Below, piece by piece: positions 34,185 through 42,674 of a stretch of DNA of 64,000 nucleotides (its first letter is position 1; each line of letters starts with the position of its first letter). Position numbers and translations under genes: made by a program. Source of the DNA: Gallaecimonas mangrovi (lineage in GTDB: Bacteria; Pseudomonadota; Gammaproteobacteria; Enterobacterales; Gallaecimonadaceae); NCBI RefSeq assembly GCF_003367375.1, contig NZ_CP031416.1, forward strand, positions 503,501 to 567,500, in the 5' to 3' direction. The notes beneath the pieces are model-generated. The model worked only from the letters and a program-made list of their open reading frames with translations. It ran no database searches and was not told where the DNA came from.

Positions 34185-35681
34185 GTCGCTCTTGTGCTGG
34201 TACATGCTGGCATCCGCCTTGGCTAATGCCTCTTCTAAGTTATCTTCTGCATGCAAGTAGTAGGCGCCAACACTGCCGCTGACGGTAAATGTTTGGCCTG
34301 CTACCTTCAGCTGCTTTAAGCGGTGTTCCAAGGTTTCCACTTTGGCCTTGGCAATGCCGATACTGGCATCGCTGATAAAGGCCACAAACTCATCCCCGGC
34401 GTAGCGACCAATAATGGCGTTTTTGCCCAGGGTGCTGGTCAGCATTTTGGCCACTGCCTTCAGGGCGTCGTCACCGGCTTGGTGGCCGAAGCTGTCGTTA
34501 ATGTCTTTGAATTTATCCAAATCAATAAACAATAAACTGTGCTGCTCTGGCTCGGTTTGTTGCAGGCTTGCGGCGGCCTGCCAGCCGGCCCGGTTAAGAA
34601 GCCCGGTTAAGGGGTCGGTGTTGGCCTGGGTTACGGCATGCTGGTGCTCTTCGCGCAAGATGGCTAAACGTTGGCTAACGAGGGCCGCCAGCATTAATGC
34701 TTCAACGGTCGCGGCAATGATCATCACGTAATAAGAGATATAAGACGTGGTATTAAAATGGCTTTGCCGCAGCAGCATGCCTATCAGCAAAATACCTAAC
34801 GCCAGGGTTACCCATACGGCATCGCGGTCTTTGTGTTTAAGGCGCAGCGCCGTCATCACCAGCAACGACAAAATAACGACAATGGCTAAATAGTTCAGCA
34901 GGCTATTGGCTGTGCTTTGGAAGATATGGCTGGTGCCGGTGGTCAGTGCCAACGCCAGCATCGTAAAACCGGGCAACAGTACCGTGAGTTTAAGGGCTTT
35001 GGGGTAATGGCGATGAAGCTGCATCATCCTTGAGAAAAAAGCACTGCCGGACAGCACCGCCAGTGACGACCAAAAAATAGCCGGAATGAGGTTTTCATTG
35101 TTGCCGGTGATCAGCAGTGGTATGCCTTCTTGCAGTGATAAAAAAACCGCCAAACTCAAGGTATAGAGGCTGTATAGGGAGAAAAGGCTGCTTTTGAGGC
35201 GAATGCCCAGCAGCAGGTTGTAAAGCACCAAGGTCAGCGCCAACCCAAGATACAAAAACATCACGCAGCTGTGCCAGATATTGCTGAGGTTGAACTGTTT
35301 GGCGTCGGCCAACCAAAAGGTCAGCGGCCGGGCAATATTCGAGCGCAGCGTCAGCACACCATGGCTATCGCCTCTGGGAAGCAGGTAGGTCAAACGTTGA
35401 TTGCGCACCGGTTCTAGCAACTGGCCGTTGAGTTGCAACTGGTAATGCGATAACTCCAAGGCGCGGATCTGTAAAAAACTGCTATCGGTGATGTTCTTGC
35501 AATCGACAGCAATATGGCTGTTACCGGCATCAATAAAGAGCGCCGACATTAAGCTGCTCTTTGTTGCAGCCTTACTGCTGTGCTGGCCGTTACTGAGGGT
35601 ACATTGGCCAGCCCAAACCGAGGTGGTTAGCAACAGGCTGGTAAGCAGTAGAGTCAGGTTAAACAACAGCCGCTGAGACAT
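34167..35681 (-). CDS. Membrane diguanylate cyclase with 7TMR-DISM-like sensor
   Basis: A 504-residue protein. A signal peptide and periplasmic region (about 1-125) precede seven membrane helices (about 130-335), as in 7TMR-DISM sensors, then a GGDEF domain (about 350-500). The active-site loop reads RYAGDEF, an AGDEF variant that is active in other cyclases. The metal Asp (FIDLDKFKDIND) and DPLTGLLNR are present. No RxxD inhibitory site lies five residues before the loop. It would make c-di-GMP in response to an unknown periplasmic signal. Confidence 0.87.
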   Translation of the reverse strand: MSQRLLFNLTLLLTSLLLTTSVWAGQCTLSNGQHSSKAATKSSLMSALFIDAGNSHIAVDCKNITDSSFLQIRALELSHYQLQLNGQLLEPVRNQRLTYLLPRGDSHGVLTLRSNIARPLTFWLADAKQFNLSNIWHSCVMFLYLGLALTLVLYNLLLGIRLKSSLFSLYSLYTLSLAVFLSLQEGIPLLITGNNENLIPAIFWSSLAVLSGSAFFSRMMQLHRHYPKALKLTVLLPGFTMLALALTTGTSHIFQSTANSLLNYLAIVVILSLLVMTALRLKHKDRDAVWVTLALGILLIGMLLRQSHFNTTSYISYYVMIIAATVEALMLAALVSQRLAILREEHQHAVTQANTDPLTGLLNRAGWQAAASLQQTEPEQHSLLFIDLDKFKDINDSFGHQAGDDALKAVAKMLTSTLGKNAIIGRYAGDEFVAFISDASIGIAKAKVETLEHRLKQLKVAGQTFTVSGSVGAYYLHAEDNLEEALAKADASMYQHKSDKKASS

Positions 35682-35728
35682 AACGATGTTCTTGTTCTCG
35701 GTTTTAGGTGTTATGGGCCGCTGGCCTC

Positions 35729-36613
35729 TTAGCCCAACTGCTTGGCAAAAAAGGCCAGGGTTCTTGACCAGGCAAGCTCGGCAGCTTCAGGGGTGTAGCG
35801 GGCCGTAGAATCATTATGAAAGCCATGGTTGGTGTTTTCATAAAAAAAGGCCTGGTACTGGGCACCGTTTTGTTTGAGCGCTTGCTCATAGGCGGGCCAA
35901 GTGGCATCAACGCGTTTATCAAGGCCGGCAAAATGTAGCATTAAAGGTCCTTTAACGTTATGGCGTAACGGCTCTGCCGCTGGGGTGCCGTAAAAGGGCA
36001 CCGCTGCTGCTAATGGTGGCGCCAGGCTCGCAGCAAGCATGTTGACGATGTAACCGCCAAAACAAAAGCCAACCGCCCCTAACTTGCCGTTGCTGCGGGG
36101 GTGCGATTTTAACATTAGCGCCGCGGCAATGAAGTCTTCTTCCATCTTTCCTTTATCCATGCTGGCTTGCATGGCCCTGCCGTCATCGTCATTGCCTGGG
36201 TAACCGCCCAGCGGATAGAGCGCATCGGGGGCAAAAGCCAGGTAACCGGCTTTTGCCAAGCGCCTTGCCACATCTTTAATGTAGGGATTAAGGCCGCGGT
36301 TCTCGTGCACCACTAACACCGCTGGCAGTGGCTTTTCATCCGTTTGTACGGGCGCTGCCAAATAGCCTTGGCCTTCGCCATAGCCCTTTGGAGAATCAAA
36401 TTTTAGGTAGTTCGCTTTAATGGCGGGGTCGTTAAAAGACACTTGCTCGGCATTGGCATAGTTGGGGAGCAGTGCCGAGGTTAAGGTTGCCAGGGAAAAC
36501 CCCAGCGCCGCTAAGCCTGTCAAACGCTGTATAAAGGTGCGTCTGTCTATGAGGCCGTGGGCGTATTCGTCGTACCAGTCAAAGGCTTCTTGCGGGATGG
36601 GGCGCTGTTCCAT
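35729..36613 (-). CDS. Exported dienelactone hydrolase-family protein
   Basis: A 294-residue alpha/beta hydrolase of the dienelactone hydrolase family. The nucleophile Cys is in GFCFGGYIV, with later Asp (GLDKRVDA) and His (TNHGFHND) completing the triad. The N-terminus has a long polar stretch, then DRRTFIQRLTGLAALGFSLA and A-N-A, which looks like a Tat signal. CGGAGAG lies 5-6 bases before the ATG at 36613, so I prefer it to the ATG at 36637. Substrate unknown. Confidence 0.85.
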   Translation of the reverse strand: MEQRPIPQEAFDWYDEYAHGLIDRRTFIQRLTGLAALGFSLATLTSALLPNYANAEQVSFNDPAIKANYLKFDSPKGYGEGQGYLAAPVQTDEKPLPAVLVVHENRGLNPYIKDVARRLAKAGYLAFAPDALYPLGGYPGNDDDGRAMQASMDKGKMEEDFIAAALMLKSHPRSNGKLGAVGFCFGGYIVNMLAASLAPPLAAAVPFYGTPAAEPLRHNVKGPLMLHFAGLDKRVDATWPAYEQALKQNGAQYQAFFYENTNHGFHNDSTARYTPEAAELAWSRTLAFFAKQLG

Positions 36614-36700
36614 GTCGCTCTCCGGAAAGGTGTCCATTTGTATATAAAAGACACTATGACCAATGGCGACAAAAGCAACAAGCTATCAGTTTGTTATTCG

Positions 36701-36732
36701 CGGCAAGGTGCGCCTTTTGAGGCACCTTGCCG
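36701..36732. other. 11-bp stem-loop after the small helical gene
   Basis: CGGCAAGGTGC (36701-36711) pairs exactly with its complement at 36722-36732, 10 bases past the stop at 36743. No T-run follows on the minus strand. It may be a rho-independent-like or mRNA-stabilising hairpin. Confidence 0.6.
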
Positions 36733-36742
36733 CAGCCAGGGC

Positions 36743-37069
36743 TTAATCGGCTTGCTTACTGACTGTTTTAAAGCGGGCCAGGGTTTGCAGCAGCAAAGCC
36801 AGTTTACGGGTAAGGTTTTGCACGGCCTGATTAAAATCAGCACTTGCTTCCAGGGCGATTAGGTCTTGGCCAAGCTCTTCTACATAAGGCTTAAAGCGCA
36901 CCGCTTCAGTATTAAAGCCGGAACCGGGTTTAAGCACCGACTCAAACTGCGCCAGGTTTTCGCTGGCCAGGCCGTTTAATACCGTGTCGGCGTCCAGCGC
37001 CTGTTGGTAGGCGGTTTTAATGCTGTCACGCAGGTGGCCAATAACGGCCTGCTGTTGTGGGGTGCTCAT
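36743..37069 (-). CDS. Small helical protein coupled to epmB, function unknown
   Basis: A 108-residue cytosolic protein predicted to be almost all alpha-helix (two long amphipathic segments, about residues 3-45 and 60-105). I do not recognise a family. Its ATG overlaps the epmB stop by 4 bases (ATGA), so translation is coupled to epmB. This suggests a shared function or only shared expression. It ends at a stem-loop. Confidence 0.65.
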   Translation of the reverse strand: MSTPQQQAVIGHLRDSIKTAYQQALDADTVLNGLASENLAQFESVLKPGSGFNTEAVRFKPYVEELGQDLIALEASADFNQAVQNLTRKLALLLQTLARFKTVSKQAD

Positions 37070-38085
37070 AGCTGTAAATCCAACAAAGTTTTACCGGGTT
37101 TTCCTGGCTCTTCACGGGCCAGGCGGGGAATAAGGTAGCCCGAGAGCCGGGCATTAAGTTGGCGCATGATAACGCGCGCGCGCTCATCGGCCACCAGAAA
37201 ATGCGCCGCGCCTTGTACCTTGTCGAGCTGGTGCAGGTAATAGGGCAAGATGCCGGCGGCGAATAAACGGTGGGAAAGCGTGACCAGGGTGTCAGCATCA
37301 TCATTGACCCCTTTTAGTAGCACGCTTTGGTTGAGCAAAGTGACATTGGCGGCGCGAAGGGCAGCGCAAGCTTTGGCTAAATCGCTGCTGACTTCATTGC
37401 CGTGGTTAATATGCAGCACTAGGGTGACCGGCAAACGGCTACAGGCCAGGGTATCTAAAAAAGACTGGTCAATTCGGCTGGGGATCACCACCGGCAAGCG
37501 GCTATGTATGCGCAACAGCTTTAAATGCGTAATGGCATTAAGGCGTTCAAAAAGCCAGGCCAGTTCTTCGTCTTTCGCCATTAACGGATCGCCGCCGGAG
37601 AGGATCACTTCTTCTATTTCTGGCCGCGAGGCGATGTAGTCAATGGCACCTTGCCAGCTGGCTTTGTTGCCGGGGTTGTCGCTGTAGGGAAAATGGCGGC
37701 GAAAACAATAGCGGCAATTGACCGCGCAGCCACCTTTTAAGATAAAAAGCACCCGGCTTTGATACTTGTGTAAAAGTCCGGGCACAGCCGCGTCTTGCTC
37801 ATCTAACGGATCGGTTGAAAAACCGGGTGTTTCGATAAATTCGCGGCTATCGGTCATGACTTGGCGCAGCAGTGGGTCGTCAATATTGCCCCTTTCCATT
37901 AGCGCCAAGAAAGGGCGCGGCACGCGCAGGGCAAACAGGCGGCGAGCGCCAGCACCTTCAGACCAGTTTTTCGGGTCTAAAGCCAGGTTTTCGGCCAATG
38001 TTTTGGGGTCAGAAATGGCGGCTTTGAGTTCATCTCGCCAGCAAAGCTCCCACATCGGCGCTTTTGCGGTTATTATTTGCGGCAT
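37066..38085 (-). CDS. epmB: EF-P (R)-beta-lysylation enzyme: lysine 2,3-aminomutase EpmB
   Basis: A 339-residue radical-SAM enzyme that turns L-alpha-lysine into (R)-beta-lysine for attachment to EF-P by EpmA. The [4Fe-4S] cluster motif CxxxCxxC is C120, C124 and C127 (CAVNCRYCFRRHFP). GGDPL and the later HHQL-type region hold the PLP and lysine sites. The start at 38085 gives the E. coli length (342 aa). It diverges from efp with only 35 bases between start codons. epmA is not in the window. Confidence 0.95.
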   Translation of the reverse strand: MPQIITAKAPMWELCWRDELKAAISDPKTLAENLALDPKNWSEGAGARRLFALRVPRPFLALMERGNIDDPLLRQVMTDSREFIETPGFSTDPLDEQDAAVPGLLHKYQSRVLFILKGGCAVNCRYCFRRHFPYSDNPGNKASWQGAIDYIASRPEIEEVILSGGDPLMAKDEELAWLFERLNAITHLKLLRIHSRLPVVIPSRIDQSFLDTLACSRLPVTLVLHINHGNEVSSDLAKACAALRAANVTLLNQSVLLKGVNDDADTLVTLSHRLFAAGILPYYLHQLDKVQGAAHFLVADERARVIMRQLNARLSGYLIPRLAREEPGKPGKTLLDLQL

Positions 38086-38120
38086 TAAAGTAAGCGACAA
38101 CAGATTGTATAGAGGCAAAA

Positions 38121-38687
38121 ATGGCGTCCTATAGTACCAACGAATTCAAAGCCGGTCTCAAAATCATGCAAGACGGCGAGCCCTGCAACATCATCGATAA
38201 CGAACTGGTTAAACCCGGCAAGGGCCAGGCTTTTAACCGCGTTCGTATCAAGAAGCTTATCTCCGGTAAGACCTTGGAAAAGACCTTCAAATCCGGTGAA
38301 ACCGTTGAAGGCGCTGACGTAATGGACATGGAACTGGCCTATCTGTACAACGACGGCGAGTTCTGGCACTTCATGAACAACGAAACCTTTGAGCAGCTGG
38401 CTGCCGACGAAAAAGCGGTAGGTGACAGTGCTAAATGGCTGGTTGAGCAAGACATCTGCACCCTGACCCTGTGGAACGGTGCCCCAATTGCTGTAACGCC
38501 GCCGAACTTCGTTGAGTTGGAAATTACCGAAACTGACCCAGGCCTTAAAGGTGACACCGCTGGTACCGGTGGTAAGCCTGCTACCCTGACCACTGGCGCC
38601 GTGGTTAAGGTGCCGCTGTTTATTCAAATTGGCGAAGTGGTGAAGGTTGATACCCGCTCTGGCGAATACGTTTCGCGCGTAAAATAA
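38121..38687 (+). CDS. efp: Elongation factor P
   Basis: A 188-residue three-domain factor that relieves ribosome stalling at polyproline. The lysine to be beta-lysylated is K34 in [11 protein letters not shown], in the E. coli position, which fits epmB next door. The C-terminal domains ([51 protein letters not shown]) are complete. GAGG precedes the ATG. It ends at a strong terminator. Confidence 0.98.
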   Translation: MASYSTNEFKAGLKIMQDGEPCNIIDNELVKPGKGQAFNRVRIKKLISGKTLEKTFKSGETVEGADVMDMELAYLYNDGEFWHFMNNETFEQLAADEKAVGDSAKWLVEQDICTLTLWNGAPIAVTPPNFVELEITETDPGLKGDTAGTGGKPATLTTGAVVKVPLFIQIGEVVKVDTRSGEYVSRVK

Positions 38688-38700
38688 GCCGCTACTTCGT

Positions 38701-38730
38701 AAAAAGGCCGGCAATTGCCGGCTTTTTTTA
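38701..38730. terminator. Bidirectional intrinsic terminator
   Basis: A GCCGGCAATTGCCGGC palindrome with A- and T-runs between efp and hugZ. Confidence 0.9.
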
Positions 38731-38740
38731 TGGCGTAACC

Positions 38741-39463
38741 TTAGGCGGCGCGGCTTTGCTGGGTAAGTGCTACCAAGGCCTTGCGCACTGCCATGGCATC
38801 CATGGCGTTATCATCAAAAGCCAGCAAACGGGCGCGCTCTTCACCTTCAAGGCGCATCAAGCAGCCTTCTGGGTGAATAGACAGCAGCTCTGCCGCCCGG
38901 CTTTTACCGAAAAAGTGCTTGGCCATGGCTTTAATGGCGTCGTGATGGTCCTGGTGCATGTGCGCAATCATGTCTTGCTCTGCACTTTTATCCCACTGGC
39001 CAACGGCGTCTTGCCATTCCTGGCGTTCCAGCCAGAAAATCTTGCCGAAGCCGCCAATATAGCGAATACGTTTGGGAACGAGGCGCCAGACGGCGAAGTC
39101 GTGCGCATCGCGGTAACCGGCAGATTCGGGAAAGTGCGTGCAGTAAAGGTCAAAAGCATTGCTGCCTTCGGCATCGGCCAACTGCACGGCGTCGCCCAGT
39201 ACTGTGACCCGGCCCTGGGTGTTTTGGTCGGCATCAAGGGTTTGCTCGAATACCGTTACCGAGCATTTCGGGTCCATATTGAGGTTACGGCTGTGCTGGG
39301 CAATATCAGAAATAAAAATCAGTAAACTGCCGTCGCGGTCCAGCACAAAGGGCGTAACCGAACCAAAGGGATAACCGGGCAGGGCTTTGGAATGGGTGGC
39401 GAGCACGCCGGACTGAATTTTTAACAGCAGTTCGCGGGCTTGGTGCACAGCGCTATGACGCAT
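38741..39463 (-). CDS. hugZ: HugZ/HutZ-type heme utilisation protein
   Basis: A 240-residue split-barrel flavin-type protein of the HugZ/HutZ heme oxygenase family. It has the pyridoxamine-oxidase-like core (SGVLATHSKALPGYPFGSVTPFVLDRDGSLLIFISDIAQHSRNL, cut in the usual order) and a C-terminal DUF2470 domain (about 160-235) with the His-rich AHMHQDHHDAIKAM. HutZ degrades heme to free iron. The start at 39463 overlaps the end of hmuV by 11 bases, which places it last in the heme uptake operon. Confidence 0.88.
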   Translation of the reverse strand: MRHSAVHQARELLLKIQSGVLATHSKALPGYPFGSVTPFVLDRDGSLLIFISDIAQHSRNLNMDPKCSVTVFEQTLDADQNTQGRVTVLGDAVQLADAEGSNAFDLYCTHFPESAGYRDAHDFAVWRLVPKRIRYIGGFGKIFWLERQEWQDAVGQWDKSAEQDMIAHMHQDHHDAIKAMAKHFFGKSRAAELLSIHPEGCLMRLEGEERARLLAFDDNAMDAMAVRKALVALTQQSRAA

Positions 39464-40235
39464 GGTGTGAAACTCCAACTTGGGCTTGCCACAGCAAGGT
39501 CTCTGTCCCTTGCAGGCGGTGGCTAGACATGGGGTGATTATAAAGTCGGCTGGCAAGGCTATCGCTAAGCTCAACAGGCGGCACATCGGCCAGCAGTCGG
39601 CCCGCTTTGAGCAACAACAGTCGACTGGCATATTGGCAGGCCAGATTAAGGTCGTGTACCACCCAAAACACTAAGGTTCCTTGGGTACTACACAGTGCCT
39701 TAACCTGAGCTAACAATTGGTGTTGGGCCGCCAAATCTAAGGCGGCGGTGGGTTCATCTAACAGCAACACCGGCCGTTCGACCTGATGCAGCTGGCAGAG
39801 TACTCGGGCCAGATGTAACCGCGCTTTTTGGCCACCGGATAATTCCGTTAAGGGCCGCTTGGCCAGTGACTGGCATTGGCAGCGGCTAAGCCAATGCTCC
39901 CTCGCCGCAAGGCTGCGGCGGCTTGATTCCATAAAAGGGGCCCGGCCAAGGGCAACCAGCTCGGCGCCGGTCATGGCGGCTGGACACTGGGGAGCTTGTC
40001 CCAGAAAAGCCCGGCGCTGAGCCAACTGTGCCAAAGACCAGTGCGTTAATGGGCAACCATCTAAGTAAATTGTATTTTGCTGTGCATCGGCTAACTGCTG
40101 CAGCAAGGTCGATTTTCCGGCGCCGTTTTCGCCTAACACGGCAATCAGCTCGCCGGGGTTGGCGCGAAAGTTAATATCCCTAAGCAGCCATTGACCCGAA
40201 GGAAGACGATATTGCAGGCCGCGAGCTTCAAGCAT
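39453..40235 (-). CDS. hmuV: Heme ABC transporter ATP-binding protein
   Basis: A 260-residue ATPase. Walker A GENGAGKS is at residues 35-42, the Q-loop near 82, the signature LSGGQ at 132-136, and Walker B LLLDEPTAALD at about 156-166. The order hmuT-hmuU-hmuV, with overlaps at both ends, and the neighbouring hugZ identify it as the heme importer subunit and not a siderophore one. Confidence 0.93.
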   Translation of the reverse strand: MLEARGLQYRLPSGQWLLRDINFRANPGELIAVLGENGAGKSTLLQQLADAQQNTIYLDGCPLTHWSLAQLAQRRAFLGQAPQCPAAMTGAELVALGRAPFMESSRRSLAAREHWLSRCQCQSLAKRPLTELSGGQKARLHLARVLCQLHQVERPVLLLDEPTAALDLAAQHQLLAQVKALCSTQGTLVFWVVHDLNLACQYASRLLLLKAGRLLADVPPVELSDSLASRLYNHPMSSHRLQGTETLLWQAQVGVSHHAS

Positions 40236-41232
40236 GTTGCCTCCTTAATAGGTATAAGAACACCGGTGTGCCAATTAGTGCGGTAACAATGCCTACCGGC
40301 AGTTCCTGAGGGGCAACGAGGGTTCTGGCTAACCAGTCGGATAACACCATCAGCATTGCCCCGCCCACTAAACTGGCTGGCAGCAATACCCGGTTATCGG
40401 TGCCCAGCAGCATCCGGCATAGATGTGGCACCACCAAACCCACAAAGCCGATAACGCCGGTAAAAGCCGTTGCGACCGCCACCAATACCGACACCATCAG
40501 CAGTAGACGCCGCTGCATTTTTCTGACGTCCACCCCAAGGGTGGTGGCGTCGCGTTCGCCCAGTAGCCAAAGGGTTAACCCCAGCCGCCAAGGCCAAAGC
40601 AGCGCCAGCGCCAGCAGCATCAAGGGGCTAGCAATGATGAGCTGTGGCCAACTGGCGCCAGCCACACTGCCTAAGGTCCAGTAGGTCATTAATTTCAGAC
40701 TGGACTCATCGGCAATGTGGCTCAAAAGACCCATTAGCGCGCCGGTTAGGGCATTGACGCCAACACCGGCCAAAATCAAATGGGTAATGGAAAGCTCACT
40801 GCCGCGATAGGCAAAACGGATCACCACAAAGCCGGTGATAAGGGCACCAACAAATGCCGCCAGTGGTAGCCGCCACAACGGCGAGAGTCCCCAGTCCAAA
40901 TGCAAGGTAATGGAAGCCAGCGCCGCCAGCGCTGCACCCGAAGACAGGCCAAGCAGGCCCGGATCGGCCAGAGGGTTACGGCAAAGCCCTTGCAGTACGG
41001 CGCCGCTTACAGCCAGCGCGCCACCGACCAATATCGCCAGTAACAGTCTTGGTAGCCGGATTTGCTCCAAGGCTAGGGCCGCCGGGGTTAAACCGTCGCT
41101 ATGCCGGGCCGTGAGGTAGTGCCACAGCAGCAGGGGATCGGAGCCAGCAGGCCCGGTTGATAAGCTCAGCCACGTCAGTAGCACCGCCACCAGCAACCAA
41201 GGCCAGCGACGCTGACGTCTAATCCAGTGCAT
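40228..41232 (-). CDS. hmuU: Heme ABC transporter permease (FecCD family)
   Basis: A 334-residue permease with about ten membrane helices. FecCD marks are PRLLLAILVGGALAVSGAVLQGLCRNPLADPGLLG near residues 60-95 and GFVGLVVPHLCRMLLG near 270. The ATG at 41232 (GAGG about 10 bases upstream) overlaps hmuT by 14 bases. An ATG at 41262 with AGGGG 5 bases before it is also possible and would add ten residues. It overlaps hmuV by 8 bases. Confidence 0.93.
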   Translation of the reverse strand: MHWIRRQRRWPWLLVAVLLTWLSLSTGPAGSDPLLLWHYLTARHSDGLTPAALALEQIRLPRLLLAILVGGALAVSGAVLQGLCRNPLADPGLLGLSSGAALAALASITLHLDWGLSPLWRLPLAAFVGALITGFVVIRFAYRGSELSITHLILAGVGVNALTGALMGLLSHIADESSLKLMTYWTLGSVAGASWPQLIIASPLMLLALALLWPWRLGLTLWLLGERDATTLGVDVRKMQRRLLLMVSVLVAVATAFTGVIGFVGLVVPHLCRMLLGTDNRVLLPASLVGGAMLMVLSDWLARTLVAPQELPVGIVTALIGTPVFLYLLRRQHA

Positions 41233-41989
41233 GGCGAAGCGCCTCAACAGCGGCAACAACATGCGGCCCCTGGGACATCACTAAGGTGGCGGGTAGCGCC
41301 CGAACCCGGCAGCGAGACCCCATCAGGCTCAAAGGTTGTTGCTGACAAAGTTGCTCTGGGTGGGCGCTGAGGTAATTGGGGATCAATACCAAGTCGACCT
41401 TGGCCAGCAACATTTCTTTTGAAAAAGGCTTATAGCCTTGTTGGCTGGCGGCCACATTGGTTAGCCCTGCCAGTTTCATCAAGGTGTCGGGCCAGGTTTT
41501 TTGGCCGGCGGCAATCAGCCCACGGTCGCCAACACTTAATAGGAACAGTACACGAGGATGACGATTTAACGGCGCCAAAGAGTCAAGCTGGGCCTGGATT
41601 TGGCTAACTAAAGCTGCGGCCTCTTGGCTTTTGCCAAGCCACTGCCCCAGTAGCTCGATGTGTTGATAAAGGCCCGTCAGATCAGGTGCTTGTGGCAGCT
41701 GCCGTACTTTCACGCCGCTCTCGCGCAATTGTTTGAGTACTGCCGCCGGGCCCGTGCCGGGGGCGGCCCACAATTCGGTGGGCTTGAGGCTCAGTACCCC
41801 TTCCGCGCTTAACTGGCGGAAGTAGCCAAGCTTGGGGTAGTTCCCTTTACTGGTGGAGTCGGTGCCAACAATGAGCCCTTGGCCACCCAGGGTTTCAACA
41901 ATTTGGGTGACGCTGGCACCGGTGGTCACAATCCGGGGAGCGGCTAAGGCGCTAAGTGGCAGTAGCAGTAACCATAACAAGGCCTTCAT
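41219..41989 (-). CDS. hmuT: Periplasmic heme-binding protein
   Basis: A 256-residue solute-binding protein of the helical-backbone (BtuF/HmuT) type. The signal peptide ends A-L-A-A near residue 17. It then starts PRIVTTGASVTQIVETLGG, the usual HmuT beginning, with GTDSTS and LGYFRQLSAEGVLSLKPTELW following as in HmuT/PhuT. AAAGGA lies 7 bases before the ATG, and a Fur box lies about 30 bases upstream. It heads the hmuTUV-hugZ operon. Confidence 0.93.
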   Translation of the reverse strand: MKALLWLLLLPLSALAAPRIVTTGASVTQIVETLGGQGLIVGTDSTSKGNYPKLGYFRQLSAEGVLSLKPTELWAAPGTGPAAVLKQLRESGVKVRQLPQAPDLTGLYQHIELLGQWLGKSQEAAALVSQIQAQLDSLAPLNRHPRVLFLLSVGDRGLIAAGQKTWPDTLMKLAGLTNVAASQQGYKPFSKEMLLAKVDLVLIPNYLSAHPEQLCQQQPLSLMGSRCRVRALPATLVMSQGPHVVAAVEALRHALD

Positions 41990-42015
41990 GGCAGATCCTT
42001 TGATAACCTCTCAAA

Positions 42016-42030
42016 TAAGAATTATTATCA
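42016..42030. promoter_or_regulatory. Fur box upstream of hmuT
   Basis: TAAGAATTATTATCA matches the 7-1-7 Fur consensus with the right half perfect and two mismatches in the left half. It lies 27 bases upstream of the hmuT start. Confidence 0.75.
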
Positions 42031-42173
42031 TTTAAGCGTTATCTGTCTACCATTTAAGAGATTGTCCACAGATTTTGCAGAAATAGCCGCTTCATATAGA
42101 TGAATATTTTCGGTTAAATTCTTAGCCGTTCACCGTGAACGGACTTGCTTGTTAATGAAAAAAGGATGTTGTA

Positions 42174-42554
42174 ATGGATAACTATCTTGCTGCGTTTCGT
42201 AAATATGCTGACTTTTCCGGCCGTGCTCGCCGCCAGGAATATTGGATGTTTGGCCTGTTTAACTTGCTGATCATTGTGGCGATAATGGTATTAATACAGG
42301 TGACTCAAGAACCGCGGTTAGCCATTATCGAATTGGTCTATGCGCTAGTGGTTCTGATCCCAAGTTTGTCTTTAACGGTGCGCCGTTTACATGATACCGG
42401 CCGCAGTGGTTGGTGGATTTTGATTCAAATGATCCCGCTGGCCGGTGGCATTATTTTCTTGGTGTTCATGTGCTCTGATAGCCATCCTGGCACCAACCTG
42501 TATGGCCCTAACCCTAAGGGCATCAGTAACGGTTTAAGCGCTAACGCGGCTTAA
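42174..42554 (+). CDS. DUF805-family membrane protein
   Basis: A 126-residue inner-membrane protein with three to four helices. The N-terminal KYADFSGRARRQEYWMFGLFN and the middle RRLHDTGRSGWW are the DUF805 signatures (as in YhaH/YhaI). The end (NLYGPNPKG) is also typical. Function unknown. It stands alone, divergent from hmuT, and ends at a terminator. Confidence 0.92.
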   Translation: MDNYLAAFRKYADFSGRARRQEYWMFGLFNLLIIVAIMVLIQVTQEPRLAIIELVYALVVLIPSLSLTVRRLHDTGRSGWWILIQMIPLAGGIIFLVFMCSDSHPGTNLYGPNPKGISNGLSANAA

Positions 42555-42583
42555 AAAAAGCCCCCTGCTTGGGGGCTTTTTTA
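42553..42583 (+). terminator. Intrinsic terminator after the DUF805 gene
   Basis: An AAGCCCCC-TGCTT-GGGGGCTT hairpin followed by a T-run. Confidence 0.88.
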
Positions 42584-42632
42584 TGTCTTGGGCGTTGATA
42601 ACGATAACGCCGCCCGCATCGCCGTGGTGCAA

Positions 42633-42663
42633 TAAAAAAGCCGGCCCTTAGGCCGGCTTTTTC
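42633..42663 (-). terminator. Intrinsic terminator after the ZnuD-like receptor
   Basis: An AAGCCGGCC / GGCCGGCTT hairpin with six T on the minus strand, just after the receptor stop codon. Confidence 0.88.
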
Positions 42664-42674
42664 GAGGGTCACAT

